Shown: positions 41,267-49,220 of the stretch, in pieces
How positions within the stretch are numbered: the stretch's first letter is position 1
Layout: each line of letters opens with the position of its first letter
NCBI RefSeq assembly: GCF_000818395.1
Contig: NZ_JWJG01000028.1
Location: forward strand, 2,255,397-2,319,396
Length of the DNA stretch: 64,000 bases
Source of the DNA: Noviherbaspirillum autotrophicum
GTDB taxonomy: Bacteria > Pseudomonadota > Gammaproteobacteria > Burkholderiales > Burkholderiaceae_D
Direction: 5' to 3'
Notes under the pieces: model-generated
What the model saw: the letters and a program-made list of their open reading frames with translations, nothing else
Databases searched by the model: none
Told to the model about the DNA's origin: nothing
Program-made: the position numbers and the translations under genes

Positions 41267-42526
41267 CTACCCGTTTTCCATGAACATCCGCCCCTCCTGC
41301 AGGCAGGCGCACAGTTCGCGGTATGCCGACGCCATCCGCGCGCGCGAACCGGCTGGGCCGACGGCGCGCAGGATGCGCCGCGCCAGCGGCCCTTGCTGCA
41401 GCATGACCTGCAGCGGCGCATGCCACAGGCTTTCGTGCACCGGGTCGTCGAGCGCGATCTGCCCCACCAGGTGCGCCCACAATTGGCCGGCGGTGCAGCG
41501 CTTTTCGGGGACGCCCAGCAGTTCCAGGTATCCGGCGTGATCGATGACGGCTTGTTCGGCATCGCGGATGCAGGCTTGCAGGATGGCCGCCAGCGCATTG
41601 GTCGGGATTTCCTGCTGCGCGATTAAGCCGGCGTCGGAGGCGCGGTACAGCAGGCGCACGGCGGATACGGTGGCGGCGGCAACGGCCAGGTCCGCGCGCG
41701 GGCATTCCTGGGTGTCGACCACGCGGATCTCGATGGCGCTGCGGTCGAAGCGCGCAATCGCGCCGCGCGAGTTGAGCCATTCGTATTGCAGCACGCCGTG
41801 CGGGTCGTGCCGCTCGATGTCGCGGTACATCGGCGCCAGCAGCCGCTGCTCGTAGGCGCGGCGGCTGGTGATGGTTTCCGGGATCACCAGGCCGGCGATG
41901 GACGGGATTTCCCTGGCGTTGTCGCAGTACACGCGCATGCGGTAATCGGCAAAGCCGGTGAGGCGGCCATCGGCGACAGGGGAGCTGGCCGCCAGCGCCG
42001 GCAGGATCGGCAGCACCAGCCGCACCGCCGCGTGCAGCTTGGCGAATTCCTGGTCGTCGGCAAACGGCAGGTTGATATGCATGCTCTGCAGGTTGACCCA
42101 GCCGTGGCTTTTGGTGTCGAAGATGCGTTCGTAGGCGCGGTAGATTTCCTCGTTCTGGTGCGGCCACAGTGCCGCGTCGGTTGCCGGGTTCATCCACGGA
42201 TGCATGGCGGTCGGCATCAGGCAGGCGTCAAACCGTTCCAGCCGTTCGTTGATTTCTTGTATCTCGCTCTGGAAGGCGTCCTGCAGCATCGACAGCATGA
42301 TAATCGGGCGCAGGTTCTTCAGCTCGACGACATGCAGCGCCAGCTCGTTCGACCATCCCAGCAAGCCGCGCCGCACTTCGCCGGTGACGGCGCCGCTGTC
42401 GTCGCGCAGCAGGCGGTCGGCGAGCGGCCGCACCGACAGGGTGGTGCGGTCGACGATCATGTATTCCAGTTCGATGCCGTAGCCGGCAAAGGCGTGCAGC
42501 AGCGGTGGATCGTCGTCCGGTGTCAT
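41267..42526 (-). CDS. GCS2-family carboxylate-amine ligase
   Basis: 419-residue glutamine-synthetase-fold ligase of the glutamate-cysteine ligase family 2 (YbdK-related). Such enzymes use ATP to join a carboxylate to an amine. The N-terminal GIELEYMIVD segment carries metal-binding Glu residues; SNELALHVVELKN and GWVNLQSMHINLPF (His/Asn strand of the active site) follow, then SRGAIARFDRSAIEIRVVDTQECP with Arg and Glu of the nucleotide site. The start ATG overlaps the RimK stop (ATGA). Together with the ATP-grasp ligase it suggests two successive amide ligations. The true substrates are unknown; glutamate and an amino compound are only a guess. Confidence 0.88.
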   Translation of the reverse strand: MTPDDDPPLLHAFAGYGIELEYMIVDRTTLSVRPLADRLLRDDSGAVTGEVRRGLLGWSNELALHVVELKNLRPIIMLSMLQDAFQSEIQEINERLERFDACLMPTAMHPWMNPATDAALWPHQNEEIYRAYERIFDTKSHGWVNLQSMHINLPFADDQEFAKLHAAVRLVLPILPALAASSPVADGRLTGFADYRMRVYCDNAREIPSIAGLVIPETITSRRAYEQRLLAPMYRDIERHDPHGVLQYEWLNSRGAIARFDRSAIEIRVVDTQECPRADLAVAAATVSAVRLLYRASDAGLIAQQEIPTNALAAILQACIRDAEQAVIDHAGYLELLGVPEKRCTAGQLWAHLVGQIALDDPVHESLWHAPLQVMLQQGPLARRILRAVGPAGSRARMASAYRELCACLQEGRMFMENG

Positions 42527-43986
42527 GTGACATTCCCCCTTCTCGCTTCGATGCGCTTGCGGAACACGCCCATCACTTCGCGGTACAGCGCATCGCCCAG
42601 CACCGCGTCTTCGTTGCCGGCGTCCACGTTCGGGTTGTCGTTGATCTCGATCACGCACACCTGGTTGCCGGTCTGCTTCAGGTCCACGCCGTAGAAGCCG
42701 TCGCCGATCAGGTTGGCGGCGGCCACCGCCGTGTTGATCACCTCGTCGGGCGCCTCGCCCACCGACAGCGCCTCGGTGCGTCCCTCGTAGCTGTGCTGCG
42801 ACTCGTGCTTGATGATTTGCCAGTGGCCGGGCGCCATGTAGTACTTGCAGACGAACAGCGGGCGCCGGTCGAGCACCGCGATGCGCCAGTCGAATTCGGT
42901 CGGCAGGAATTCCTGCGCCAGCACCAGTTCCGATTCGCGCAGCAGCTCGCTGACCTTGGAGAGCAGCTGCTGCTCCGATTCGACCTTTACCACGCCCAGC
43001 GAAAACGCCGAATCGGGCTGCTTCAGGATGCACGGCAGGCCAAGCGTGGGCACGATCTGGTCGACGTTGCCCTGGTGGACCACCATCGTCTTCGGGATCG
43101 GGATGTGGTGGCGCGCCAGCAGTTCGGCCAGGTAAATCTTGTTGGTGCAGCGCAGGATCGAGTCCGGATCGTCGATCACCACCAAGCCGGAGTCGGCCGC
43201 CTGGCGCGACAGCTGGTAGGTGTAGTGGTTGACGTTGGTCGTTTCGCGGATGAACAGCGCATCGAAGTCGGCCAGGCGGCATGCATCCTTGCGCGCGATC
43301 AGTTCCGCGTGCATGTCGAGCACGCTGGCGGCGTCGACGAACTTGCGCATCGCTTCCGCATTGGACGGGCATTCGGAGCGCTCGGCATCGTACAGGATCG
43401 CCAGCGACGGCTTCTTGCTGGCCGGCGTGGTGGAGCGGATCTTTTGCTCGTGCAGGAAATCGATGGCCGCCTGCGCCGCGAATTCCCGGTCATGCTGGGC
43501 GATGTCGCGCACGCTGCCGGAATAGATGCCGCACAGGTGCCAGCGCTCGTTGGCGCGCTCGAAGCGGGCGTGCAGCACCGGCGTGCGCAGCATCTTGAAC
43601 AGCGCGTCGGCCAGCGGCTGGTGGCGCTGGTCGGCATCGCGCCCGAAATAGATGTTCAGGTCGATGAAATCGACGCTGTCGCGCGCAAACGAACAGTCGA
43701 TCAGGTTGCCGAGTTTTTCGGTGATGTCCTGCACCAGGCTTTCGGATTGCAGCGATTTCATCGCTTCCACGTCCGGCAGCGGCTGGTGGCCGCGCGCCTC
43801 CGCCAGCAGCGACACGTAGTAGCCGTCGCTCTGGTAGCGGTAGGTGCGGCAGAGGTTGAAGACTTTGGTGGAGTTGCTGTCCCCGTAGGCCGGGTCCATC
43901 AGGTAGGTTTGTGCAGGGATGACGGTGACGCCTGGGATGTCGCTGGGCCAATCTTGCTGCTGACTTACGACGAATAGGATATTCAT
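42523..43986 (-). CDS. RimK-family ATP-grasp ligase with RLAN-type N-terminal domain
   Basis: 487-residue protein. The first about 200 residues (MNILFVVSQQQDWPSDIPG...) form the RimK-associated N-terminal region. The ATP-grasp domain spans about 255-480, with DPDSILRCTNKIYLAELLARHHIPIPKT, PCILKQPDSAFSLGVVKV (ATP-binding Lys), VLAQEFLPTEFDWRIAVL, and VCVIEINDNPNVDAG (metal-binding Glu/Asn). RimK enzymes add amino acids, usually glutamate, to a peptide or protein C-terminus. The start overlaps the peptidase stop and its stop overlaps the GCS2 start, so all three are translationally coupled. Confidence 0.9.
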   Translation of the reverse strand: MNILFVVSQQQDWPSDIPGVTVIPAQTYLMDPAYGDSNSTKVFNLCRTYRYQSDGYYVSLLAEARGHQPLPDVEAMKSLQSESLVQDITEKLGNLIDCSFARDSVDFIDLNIYFGRDADQRHQPLADALFKMLRTPVLHARFERANERWHLCGIYSGSVRDIAQHDREFAAQAAIDFLHEQKIRSTTPASKKPSLAILYDAERSECPSNAEAMRKFVDAASVLDMHAELIARKDACRLADFDALFIRETTNVNHYTYQLSRQAADSGLVVIDDPDSILRCTNKIYLAELLARHHIPIPKTMVVHQGNVDQIVPTLGLPCILKQPDSAFSLGVVKVESEQQLLSKVSELLRESELVLAQEFLPTEFDWRIAVLDRRPLFVCKYYMAPGHWQIIKHESQHSYEGRTEALSVGEAPDEVINTAVAAANLIGDGFYGVDLKQTGNQVCVIEINDNPNVDAGNEDAVLGDALYREVMGVFRKRIEARRGNVT

Positions 43987-44714
43987 GGTACTTCCTGTCG
44001 CCCCGGTCTGGGGGGGTGAATGATAAGCAGGTTCGCATCGTGCGTGACGATGCCGAGCAGTACCGCATTGACGACACGGTCGATACTCAGCCAGTACTCG
44101 TGCGCGCTGGCGTAGGGATTCTTGGCGTACGGGTCGACCACCAGCACCTTGCGGCGTTCGCGGTCATAGCCGGCGATCACCACGAAATGCCCGGACGGCA
44201 GGCCGCGCACGTCGTCGGGCTGGTCTTCCGGCCCATATTCGCGCGGCACCCGGTACAGATACGTTGAAGACAATCCGGTAATGATCGGCAAGCCGCGCCG
44301 CAGGATGCCGCGGATCAGATAGCGCGACAGGTCGAGCAGGCGCAGCCGGCCGCCGCGGGAAAGGAATTCCAGGTAGCCGGTGGTGGCATGTTGCAGCCGG
44401 TAATCCATCTTGATTTCGCGCTGCCGGCGCAGGCGGTCGGCGATGTCGACGCCAGGCGCAAACCAGGACGGGTCGAACACGGTCAGGTTGTAGGTGTAGA
44501 TCGTGGCCTTGTAGCCCTTGGCGAGGGCGTCGCAGGCGAGGAATACCGCAAACGTGCCGCCATGCTCCAGCCGGCCGGCGCGCGCGATGACCTCGGCGAG
44601 TTCTTCGTCTTCGCCCCAGTAGCGGTAGACCGAGTGCAGGCAAGTCGGCCCGCAGGTGGTTTCATCCGGCTGGGGGAGAATTTTGACGGGAAGTTCCAGT
44701 ACGGGATAGGTCAC
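43983..44714 (-). CDS. C39-like (bacteriocin-processing-type) cysteine peptidase
   Basis: 243-residue papain-fold protein. The start VTYPVLELPVKILPQPDETTCGPTC places the catalytic Cys at 21 or 25, and LPSGHFVVIAGYD (catalytic His) and VLVVDPYAKNPYA (Asp) occur near residues 190-210. No membrane segment or transporter domain is fused. The GTG start gives the family-typical N-terminus but lacks a Shine-Dalgarno sequence; the frame stays open about 110 codons upstream through non-conserved sequence, so the start is moderately uncertain. First gene of the RimK-GCS2-amidohydrolase operon; it may trim the peptide substrate or release the product. Confidence 0.82.
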   Translation of the reverse strand: MTYPVLELPVKILPQPDETTCGPTCLHSVYRYWGEDEELAEVIARAGRLEHGGTFAVFLACDALAKGYKATIYTYNLTVFDPSWFAPGVDIADRLRRQREIKMDYRLQHATTGYLEFLSRGGRLRLLDLSRYLIRGILRRGLPIITGLSSTYLYRVPREYGPEDQPDDVRGLPSGHFVVIAGYDRERRKVLVVDPYAKNPYASAHEYWLSIDRVVNAVLLGIVTHDANLLIIHPPRPGRQEVP

Positions 44715-45077
44715 GGAAACGCTTTGGCAAAAATCGCAGTCATCAATAATTGGTGGCCAGAAAAATCTTCTTTCCTCCGCAGAACCCAGAGCATTTTTGA
44801 TGCCAGTCGCTTCGGCCGTGCTGCGGGCGGAAACGGGCATGCATGATGTCGCTAATGACTTCACGTGCATGTAAAAGTTTCCAGCGGTTGCCACCTCCCG
44901 GTCGGCAGTTTGTCCAGTATTTACCGGTTGCATCTGTCTGCCTCGGGCCAGCCGCTGCCGGGCACGGATGCTGCATAGCCAATAGATTGGGCGGCTTTGC
45001 TGCCGCCAGCCGCAGACGATGGCGCGTGCGCTGCATATACGGCCCGCCACTGCGACTTTGCTCAGGAGATGTCATCC
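44715..45077. other. Intergenic promoter region between divergent operons
   Basis: About 360 nt before the C39-RimK-GCS2 operon (reverse) and the secreted regulatory-like protein (forward). The N-terminal frame of the peptidase extends into it but without conservation. I see no strong palindrome or -24/-12 element. Confidence 0.45.
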
Positions 45078-45872
45078 ATGAAACGTCTATTGACCCTTGC
45101 TTTCGGGCTGAGCGCCCAGGCGGCGCTGGCCCAAATGCACCCGCCGCCACAGCCGATGCCGGACACGCCGGCGCAGTCGATTCCGATCTTGCCGGAATCC
45201 GGTTCCGATGCATCGGGTAATTCCACGCTTACCGCGCCCGGCTCTTCCGGCGGCGCCGATACGTCGGGCGCCTCCGGTTCCACGGGCGCTTCGTCATCCG
45301 GTCCCGGCGCCGACGCCCATGGCAGCAGTGCCGACACGCCCGGCAGCGTGCAGGATGCCAGCGGCTCGTCCGGCATGCAGTCCGAAGCCGGCGCCGAACT
45401 GCGCGCTGCGCCGCCGCCAGAGACGCGCCTGCAGCCGCAGACCCAGAACGACGTGACCTATCTGTGCGGCGGCGTGGGCGCCGAAGAAGCCGCCTACATG
45501 AAGCAGCAGGCGCGCGGCTACGACCTGATGCTGACCTTCGCCGCGCGCGACGGCTCGTATCTGGCCGATGTCAACGTCGATATCAAGGATGCGCAGGGCA
45601 ATCCGGTATTGCAGGCCAAGTGCGACGCACCGATGCTGCTGGTGGACGTGCCAAAAAGCGGCACCTACCGCATCCACGCCGATGCCGCCGGCTATGCGCT
45701 GGACCGGACCGCGAAGGTGCGCGCCAAGCAAAAAACCGGGCCGCACGTCGCTTCGGTGGTGCTGACCTGGCCGCAGCAGGTGGCCGAGGGACCGGCCTCG
45801 CCCGGCACATCCAGCGGCAGCAGCGGCGGCAACAGTAACAGCAGCGGGGACCGCGACAGCGGCGTGCGCTGA
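45078..45872 (+). CDS. Secreted protein with carboxypeptidase-regulatory-like domain
   Basis: 264 residues. The signal peptide (MKRLLTLAFGLSAQAALAQ, cleavage after ALA) is followed by a Pro-rich segment and about 75 residues of Ser/Gly/Asp/Ala low complexity. A compact C-terminal domain (about 122-240) has YLCGGVGAEEAAYM, FAARDGSYLADVNVDIKDAQGNPV and GTYRIHADAAGYAL, the layout of carboxypeptidase-regulatory/SdrD-B-like beta-sandwich domains. A second Ser/Gly tail ends the protein. AGGAG precedes the ATG. It lies 2 nt before the AI-2E-family permease. It is likely periplasmic or surface-located and non-enzymatic; role unknown. Confidence 0.72.
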   Translation: MKRLLTLAFGLSAQAALAQMHPPPQPMPDTPAQSIPILPESGSDASGNSTLTAPGSSGGADTSGASGSTGASSSGPGADAHGSSADTPGSVQDASGSSGMQSEAGAELRAAPPPETRLQPQTQNDVTYLCGGVGAEEAAYMKQQARGYDLMLTFAARDGSYLADVNVDIKDAQGNPVLQAKCDAPMLLVDVPKSGTYRIHADAAGYALDRTAKVRAKQKTGPHVASVVLTWPQQVAEGPASPGTSSGSSGGNSNSSGDRDSGVR

Positions 45873-45874
45873 CG

Positions 45875-47086
45875 ATGGCAGCCAGCGTCGATCCGCGTCC
45901 GGACGAGTTCAGCCGAGGCAATCCGGCGGCGGTGCCGCAGGGCGGACCCGCCGAGGGGCGCGCGCCTGCGCCGGCTGCGGCAGGCGAGCGCCCTGCGCGG
46001 CGCGGTGTGCAGGCCCGCTCGCCGTTTGCGCCGCGCCGCGCGCCGGAACCGCTGATGTTCAGCGACACACAGTTTTTCCGGCGCACCGTCTTTGTCAGCG
46101 GCATGACGATCGCCACGGCGCTCGTGCTGGCGCTGATCTGGAATGCGAGCGAAGTCTTCCTGGTGCTGTTCGCTTCCATCCTGGTGGCGGTGCTGGTGCG
46201 CTCGCCCATCAACTGGATTGTGCGGCACACCCGGCTGTCGCCCACCATGGCGCTGGCCTTGTCGGTGCTTACGCTGGGCGCGGTGCTGGGCACGCTGGTG
46301 TACATCTTCGCGGTGCCGATGGCCGAGCAGCTGGGGCAGCTGATGTCGCAGCTGCCGCGCGCCATGGCGCGCCTGCGGGAGTCGCTGCGCGAATACCAGT
46401 GGGCCAGGCCGCTGCTGCTTGAAATGTCCCACGCCAAACTGGACATGCGCACGCTCGGGCAGGCGCGCGGCCTGATCTCATCCACCGCCTCGGCGCTGAT
46501 CGGCCTGCTGATCGTGATCTTCATCGGCGTCTATCTCGCCGCGCAGCCGCGCCTGTACCAGCGCGGCTTCATGCACCTGATGCCAAAGCACATGCGCCCG
46601 CGCGCCGCCGAAGTGCTCGATGAAATCGGCTCTGTGCTGCGCTGGTGGCTGCTCGGCAGGCTGATCGTCATGCTGCTGGTCGGCTTCGCCGCCGGGGTGG
46701 GACTGTGGTGGCTCAATATTCCGCTGGCGGCCACGCTGGGCGTGTTAAGCGGATTGCTCGAATTTATTCCCTATCTGGGACCGATCCTGTCGGCGGTCTC
46801 TCCCTTGCTGATTGCCTTCAATGTTGGCCCAGACGATGCGTTCTATGTGCTGATGCTGTATATCGCGATCCAGACGGCGGAGGGCTATCTGATCTCGCCG
46901 CTCATCGAGCAGCGCACGGTGTCGCTGCCGCCGGCGCTGGTCATTTTTGCCACCGTGCTGCTGGCGGCGCTGGCCGGGCCGCTGGGCGCGGTGCTGGCTT
47001 CGCCGCTGACGGCAGCCGGCATCGTCGCGGTCAGGCTGCTGTACGTGGAAGACGTGGTGGAGCAGGTGGAGAAGTTGAACGCGTGA
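45875..47086 (+). CDS. AI-2E-family (PerM/TqsA-like) membrane protein
   Basis: 403-residue protein with a variable, Arg/Pro-rich N-terminus of about 65 residues, then a TqsA/PerM-type membrane domain with seven or eight helices. Typical stretches are FLVLFASILVAVLVRSPINWIVRHT, VFIGVYLAAQPRLYQRGF, LEFIPYLGPILSAVSPLLIAF and AEGYLISPLIEQRTVSLPPAL. Members export autoinducer-2 or other small molecules or ions; the substrate here is not known. It follows the secreted protein by 2 nt and is thus co-transcribed. The true start could be one of several internal codons before the membrane domain. Confidence 0.87.
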   Translation: MAASVDPRPDEFSRGNPAAVPQGGPAEGRAPAPAAAGERPARRGVQARSPFAPRRAPEPLMFSDTQFFRRTVFVSGMTIATALVLALIWNASEVFLVLFASILVAVLVRSPINWIVRHTRLSPTMALALSVLTLGAVLGTLVYIFAVPMAEQLGQLMSQLPRAMARLRESLREYQWARPLLLEMSHAKLDMRTLGQARGLISSTASALIGLLIVIFIGVYLAAQPRLYQRGFMHLMPKHMRPRAAEVLDEIGSVLRWWLLGRLIVMLLVGFAAGVGLWWLNIPLAATLGVLSGLLEFIPYLGPILSAVSPLLIAFNVGPDDAFYVLMLYIAIQTAEGYLISPLIEQRTVSLPPALVIFATVLLAALAGPLGAVLASPLTAAGIVAVRLLYVEDVVEQVEKLNA

Positions 47087-47175
47087 GAAAGGAGCGGGGC
47101 GGAAAGGAGCGGCGGAGTCGGGTGCGCAATGCCGCCGGGCTGACTGCCGCATGGTGGATGCGTGAGGAGGAAGGT

Positions 47176-47217
47176 GTGACGAAAACTGCGTGACGAAAGC
47201 TGTGTGATAAAAACTGC
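47176..47217. repeat. Three tandem 14-bp repeats
   Basis: GTGACGAAAACTGC, GTGACGAAAGCTGT and GTGATAAAAACTGC stand head to tail without spacers; pairwise they differ at two to four positions. They lie between the convergent AI-2E permease and the entericidin-type gene, just before a strong hairpin. The role is unknown; it could be slippage-generated or a short binding array. Confidence 0.7.
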
Positions 47218-47233
47218 GCGGCGAATGTCCGTT

Positions 47234-47258
47234 GGACGCGGTGCAGCGCACCGCGTCC
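47234..47258. terminator. Strong 11-bp hairpin between convergent genes
   Basis: GGACGCGGTGC-AGC-GCACCGCGTCC forms a perfect 11-bp stem with a 3-nt loop. It lies 19 nt beyond the entericidin-type stop (reverse) and after the permease (forward). No T-run follows, so it may act as a bidirectional 3'-end hairpin. Function inferred from position. Confidence 0.5.
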
Positions 47259-47276
47259 GGGAGATGACTGGTCCGG

Positions 47277-47414
47277 TTACTTGTTCTTGTCTGCCGCGCC
47301 TTCGACTTTTTCACCGCCGCGCTGCACATCCTGCCCGAATCCCTTCATGGTGTTGCAGGCAGACAGCCCGTAGGCAGCGATCAGAATACTCAGGATGGAG
47401 ACGATTTTTTTCAT
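47277..47414 (-). CDS. Entericidin A/B-type small lipoprotein
   Basis: 45-residue lipoprotein. MKKIVSILSILIAAYGLSAC ends in a lipobox with Cys20 lipidated, followed by NTMKGFGQDVQRGGEKVEGAA, the entericidin signature (NT-G-G-D-GG). Entericidins are small stationary-phase envelope lipoproteins, in enterics proposed to act as antidote/toxin pair in lysis; elsewhere they are general envelope stress proteins. AAAGGAAAG lies six nt before the ATG. The gene is below common length cut-offs and easily missed. Confidence 0.88.
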   Translation of the reverse strand: MKKIVSILSILIAAYGLSACNTMKGFGQDVQRGGEKVEGAADKNK

Positions 47415-47443
47415 GATTCTTTCCTTTCAAGTTGACGATTAAA

Positions 47444-47872
47444 CTAGCGCGGCGGGGCATGCGGCGGGACGCCGGGCTGCACGCGCGGCGGGATCATCGT
47501 CGCGAGATTGGCCACCGTGGTCAGGAGCCGCACGATCGCGTCGATATTCGAGGCGGTGCGCGGCAGCGGCCCGGCAGCTGGATTGCCGCTTTGCACCGTA
47601 TTTTTCGCCGCGCTGCGCGCCACCCGGCTCGATACCAACGCCAGCACCGTGGCGGCGGCAGCGGCAGTCAGCAGCGGGTGCTCGGCTACCCAGTGCAAGG
47701 CCTTGTTGCGCGGGAAGCCGAGACTGGTCAGCGCATAGGAGGCGTGGTGGCCGGCCGGATGAGCGGGGTTGGCGTGCAGTTCCGGCTGGTTCAGCAGCAT
47801 GCGCCGGTAGTGCTCCCTGCTCACCTGCATGCGCGCCAGAATGGATTGGCGTTCTTCTTCGAGTGAACTCAT
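47444..47872 (-). CDS. YqjK-position protein of a yqjDEK-like operon
   Basis: 142 residues: a helical N-terminus rich in Glu/Arg (MSSLEEERQSILARMQVSREHYRRML), a middle segment PRNKALHWVAEHPLLTAAAAATVLALVSSRVA with one weak membrane helix, and a Pro-rich tail. I do not recognise a named domain, but the order and position (DUF883, holin-like, then this) match E. coli yqjD-yqjE-yqjK. Its ATG overlaps the upstream stop (ATGA), so it is translationally coupled. It may help attach or regulate the membrane-bound stationary-phase proteins. Confidence 0.65.
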   Translation of the reverse strand: MSSLEEERQSILARMQVSREHYRRMLLNQPELHANPAHPAGHHASYALTSLGFPRNKALHWVAEHPLLTAAAAATVLALVSSRVARSAAKNTVQSGNPAAGPLPRTASNIDAIVRLLTTVANLATMIPPRVQPGVPPHAPPR

Positions 47873-48237
47873 ACGCTTTCCTTGATGACGTCAAGATCGC
47901 GCCGAAACTCCGTGCGCAGGGTATTGGCGATCGGCTGCGAGCGGAAATGCTTCAGCGCCAGGTTGAGGCATACGCCGGCGATCCCGCCATACAGCAAGAC
48001 CACGAACCATGCCGCCAGCGCCCGGAACGGCGAGTCCCAGAAGCTGACGATGATCGCCAGCCCGAGGAAGACGATCGCCAGCAGGGAAAACAGTCCCGCG
48101 ACCGCGAAGCCGGCGATGCGCAGCGCGATGTTGTGCTCGTGAATCTTCAGCTCGACCCGCAGCAGGTCGAAATAGTCGCTGACCCGGTCGAGCGTGATGA
48201 GATAGAGCTGTCTTGATTTGTGGAGTGCCGAAATCAT
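47869..48237 (-). CDS. YqjE-like/phage-holin-type membrane protein
   Basis: 122-residue protein with an amphipathic N-terminus (HKSRQLYLITLDRVSDYFDLLRVELKIHEHN) and two membrane helices (FAVAGLFSLLAIVFLGLAII and AAWFVVLLYGGIAGVCLNLAL), the YqjE/holin-superfamily-III layout. It is not from a prophage; the family is chromosomal. AGGAG before the ATG fixes the start; a longer frame upstream is not conserved. It lies between the DUF883 gene and the YqjK-position gene and overlaps the latter by 4 nt. Confidence 0.82.
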   Translation of the reverse strand: MISALHKSRQLYLITLDRVSDYFDLLRVELKIHEHNIALRIAGFAVAGLFSLLAIVFLGLAIIVSFWDSPFRALAAWFVVLLYGGIAGVCLNLALKHFRSQPIANTLRTEFRRDLDVIKESV

Positions 48238-48358
48238 CGCGTCTCCTGGTCCATGGAAAATCAACAGGCGGGCTGCCGCAGGGCCACGCGCAGCCGCGCG
48301 CCGCACAGGGGCGGCGACACGCATGCGCCGGGCGCTTGCAGCAGCCCGCCGACGGGCA

Positions 48359-48766
48359 TCAGCGGCGCTTGAACAGCAGGCCGAGCAGCAAGCCGGTGCC
48401 GGCCGCCACGGCCAGCGACTGCATCGGCTTGTCCTTGACGTACTCGGTGGTGGTTTCCATGCCGCGGTTGAGCTGGCGGTTGGCTTCGCTTGCCAGCCCC
48501 TTGGCCGCATAGCGCATCGAGCTGAACTTCGACATCAGCTGCGTGTGCGCCTGGCTCAGCTCGTCGTCCGACAGGCTGGGCGCGCGCGTCATCAGCGCAT
48601 CCAGGTCATTCTTCAGGCTCGACAGTTCGCTGCGCAGCGTCGCGCCCATGCGCTGGGCCGAGCCCTTCGCCTCGTTATACATGCCCTTGGCGGCGGTGCC
48701 GGTCGTGCTTGCGGTCGAAGAGATCTTGTCGCTGCCGTTGCCGGTAGAGAGATTGGTTGTTTCCAT
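48359..48766 (-). CDS. DUF883/YqjD-ElaB-like ribosome-associated membrane protein
   Basis: 135-residue protein. A Thr/Ser-rich N-terminus leads into a long helical region (ATLRSELSSLKNDLDALMTRAPSLSDDELSQAHTQL), and a C-terminal membrane anchor ends AVAAGTGLLLGLLFKRR. YDKP/VKDKP before the anchor is a family hallmark. In E. coli YqjD is a stationary-phase inner-membrane protein that binds ribosomes. AGGAG lies at good distance before the ATG. First gene of the yqjDEK-like unit. Confidence 0.88.
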   Translation of the reverse strand: METTNLSTGNGSDKISSTASTTGTAAKGMYNEAKGSAQRMGATLRSELSSLKNDLDALMTRAPSLSDDELSQAHTQLMSKFSSMRYAAKGLASEANRQLNRGMETTTEYVKDKPMQSLAVAAGTGLLLGLLFKRR

Positions 48767-49078
48767 GAGTCGCTCCTGGGTTGAAGTGGACAAAACAAAA
48801 GAGAAGAACGATGAAAGAGAGAACAATCACCAGTTGCCATGGCAGCCCTCGCTGCAGCTGCCGCACAGGGACGCCGGGTGACTGCATCGGTCGTTGCAAC
48901 CACGAAAACATGACGGCACATCATCACGGCGGCCCTCCGTCTGTGGCCTGCCTACAGTGCGCAGCAAGGGACATGCCAACGAACTTGCGGCAGGATTTGC
49001 GCGTGAAACGTCGCGTAATGCCTACACATTGGCCAAGTTGTATGTAAGGCGGTGAAAAGGGCGGGAATTCTTTGCAGG

Positions 49079-49101
49079 AGTTGCATGTAATTCTTGCAAC
49101 T
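49079..49101. promoter_or_regulatory. Inverted repeat AGTTGCA-N9-TGCAACT upstream of pilU
   Basis: Perfect 7-bp arms separated by 9 nt, about 120 nt before the pilU ATG and about 20 nt before a -24/-12 candidate. Arm length and spacing suit a dimeric regulator. The binding protein is unknown. Confidence 0.35.
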
Positions 49102-49121
49102 GGCGTGGCATATCTTCATGT

Positions 49122-49137
49122 TGGCCGGCGTCATGCT
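49122..49137 (+). promoter_or_regulatory. Weak sigma-54 promoter candidate before pilU
   Basis: TGGCCGGCGTCATGCT has GG-N10-GC spacing with TGGC at -24 and TGC at -12. Such matches arise by chance in GC-rich DNA, so this is tentative. It lies 85 nt before the pilU start. Confidence 0.25.
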
Positions 49138-49220
49138 TCTTGCAAAATGTATCCATACGGAAACATAATTGTGCGATATCGCAGTACGCAGACGTCCCCA
49201 TTTCCGCACGAAAGGCATTC

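Larger units (their letters stand above)
48767..49220. other. Divergent intergenic region between yqjD-like gene and pilU
   Basis: 454 nt with no credible gene. It is locally AT-richer than its surroundings and contains a 7-bp inverted repeat and a weak -24/-12 candidate facing pilU, listed separately. Confidence 0.5.

Noticed and set aside
47869-48237. Prophage remnant suggested by the holin-like protein
   Set aside because: The family is chromosomal (YqjE) and the gene lies in a yqjDEK-like operon with no other phage genes.
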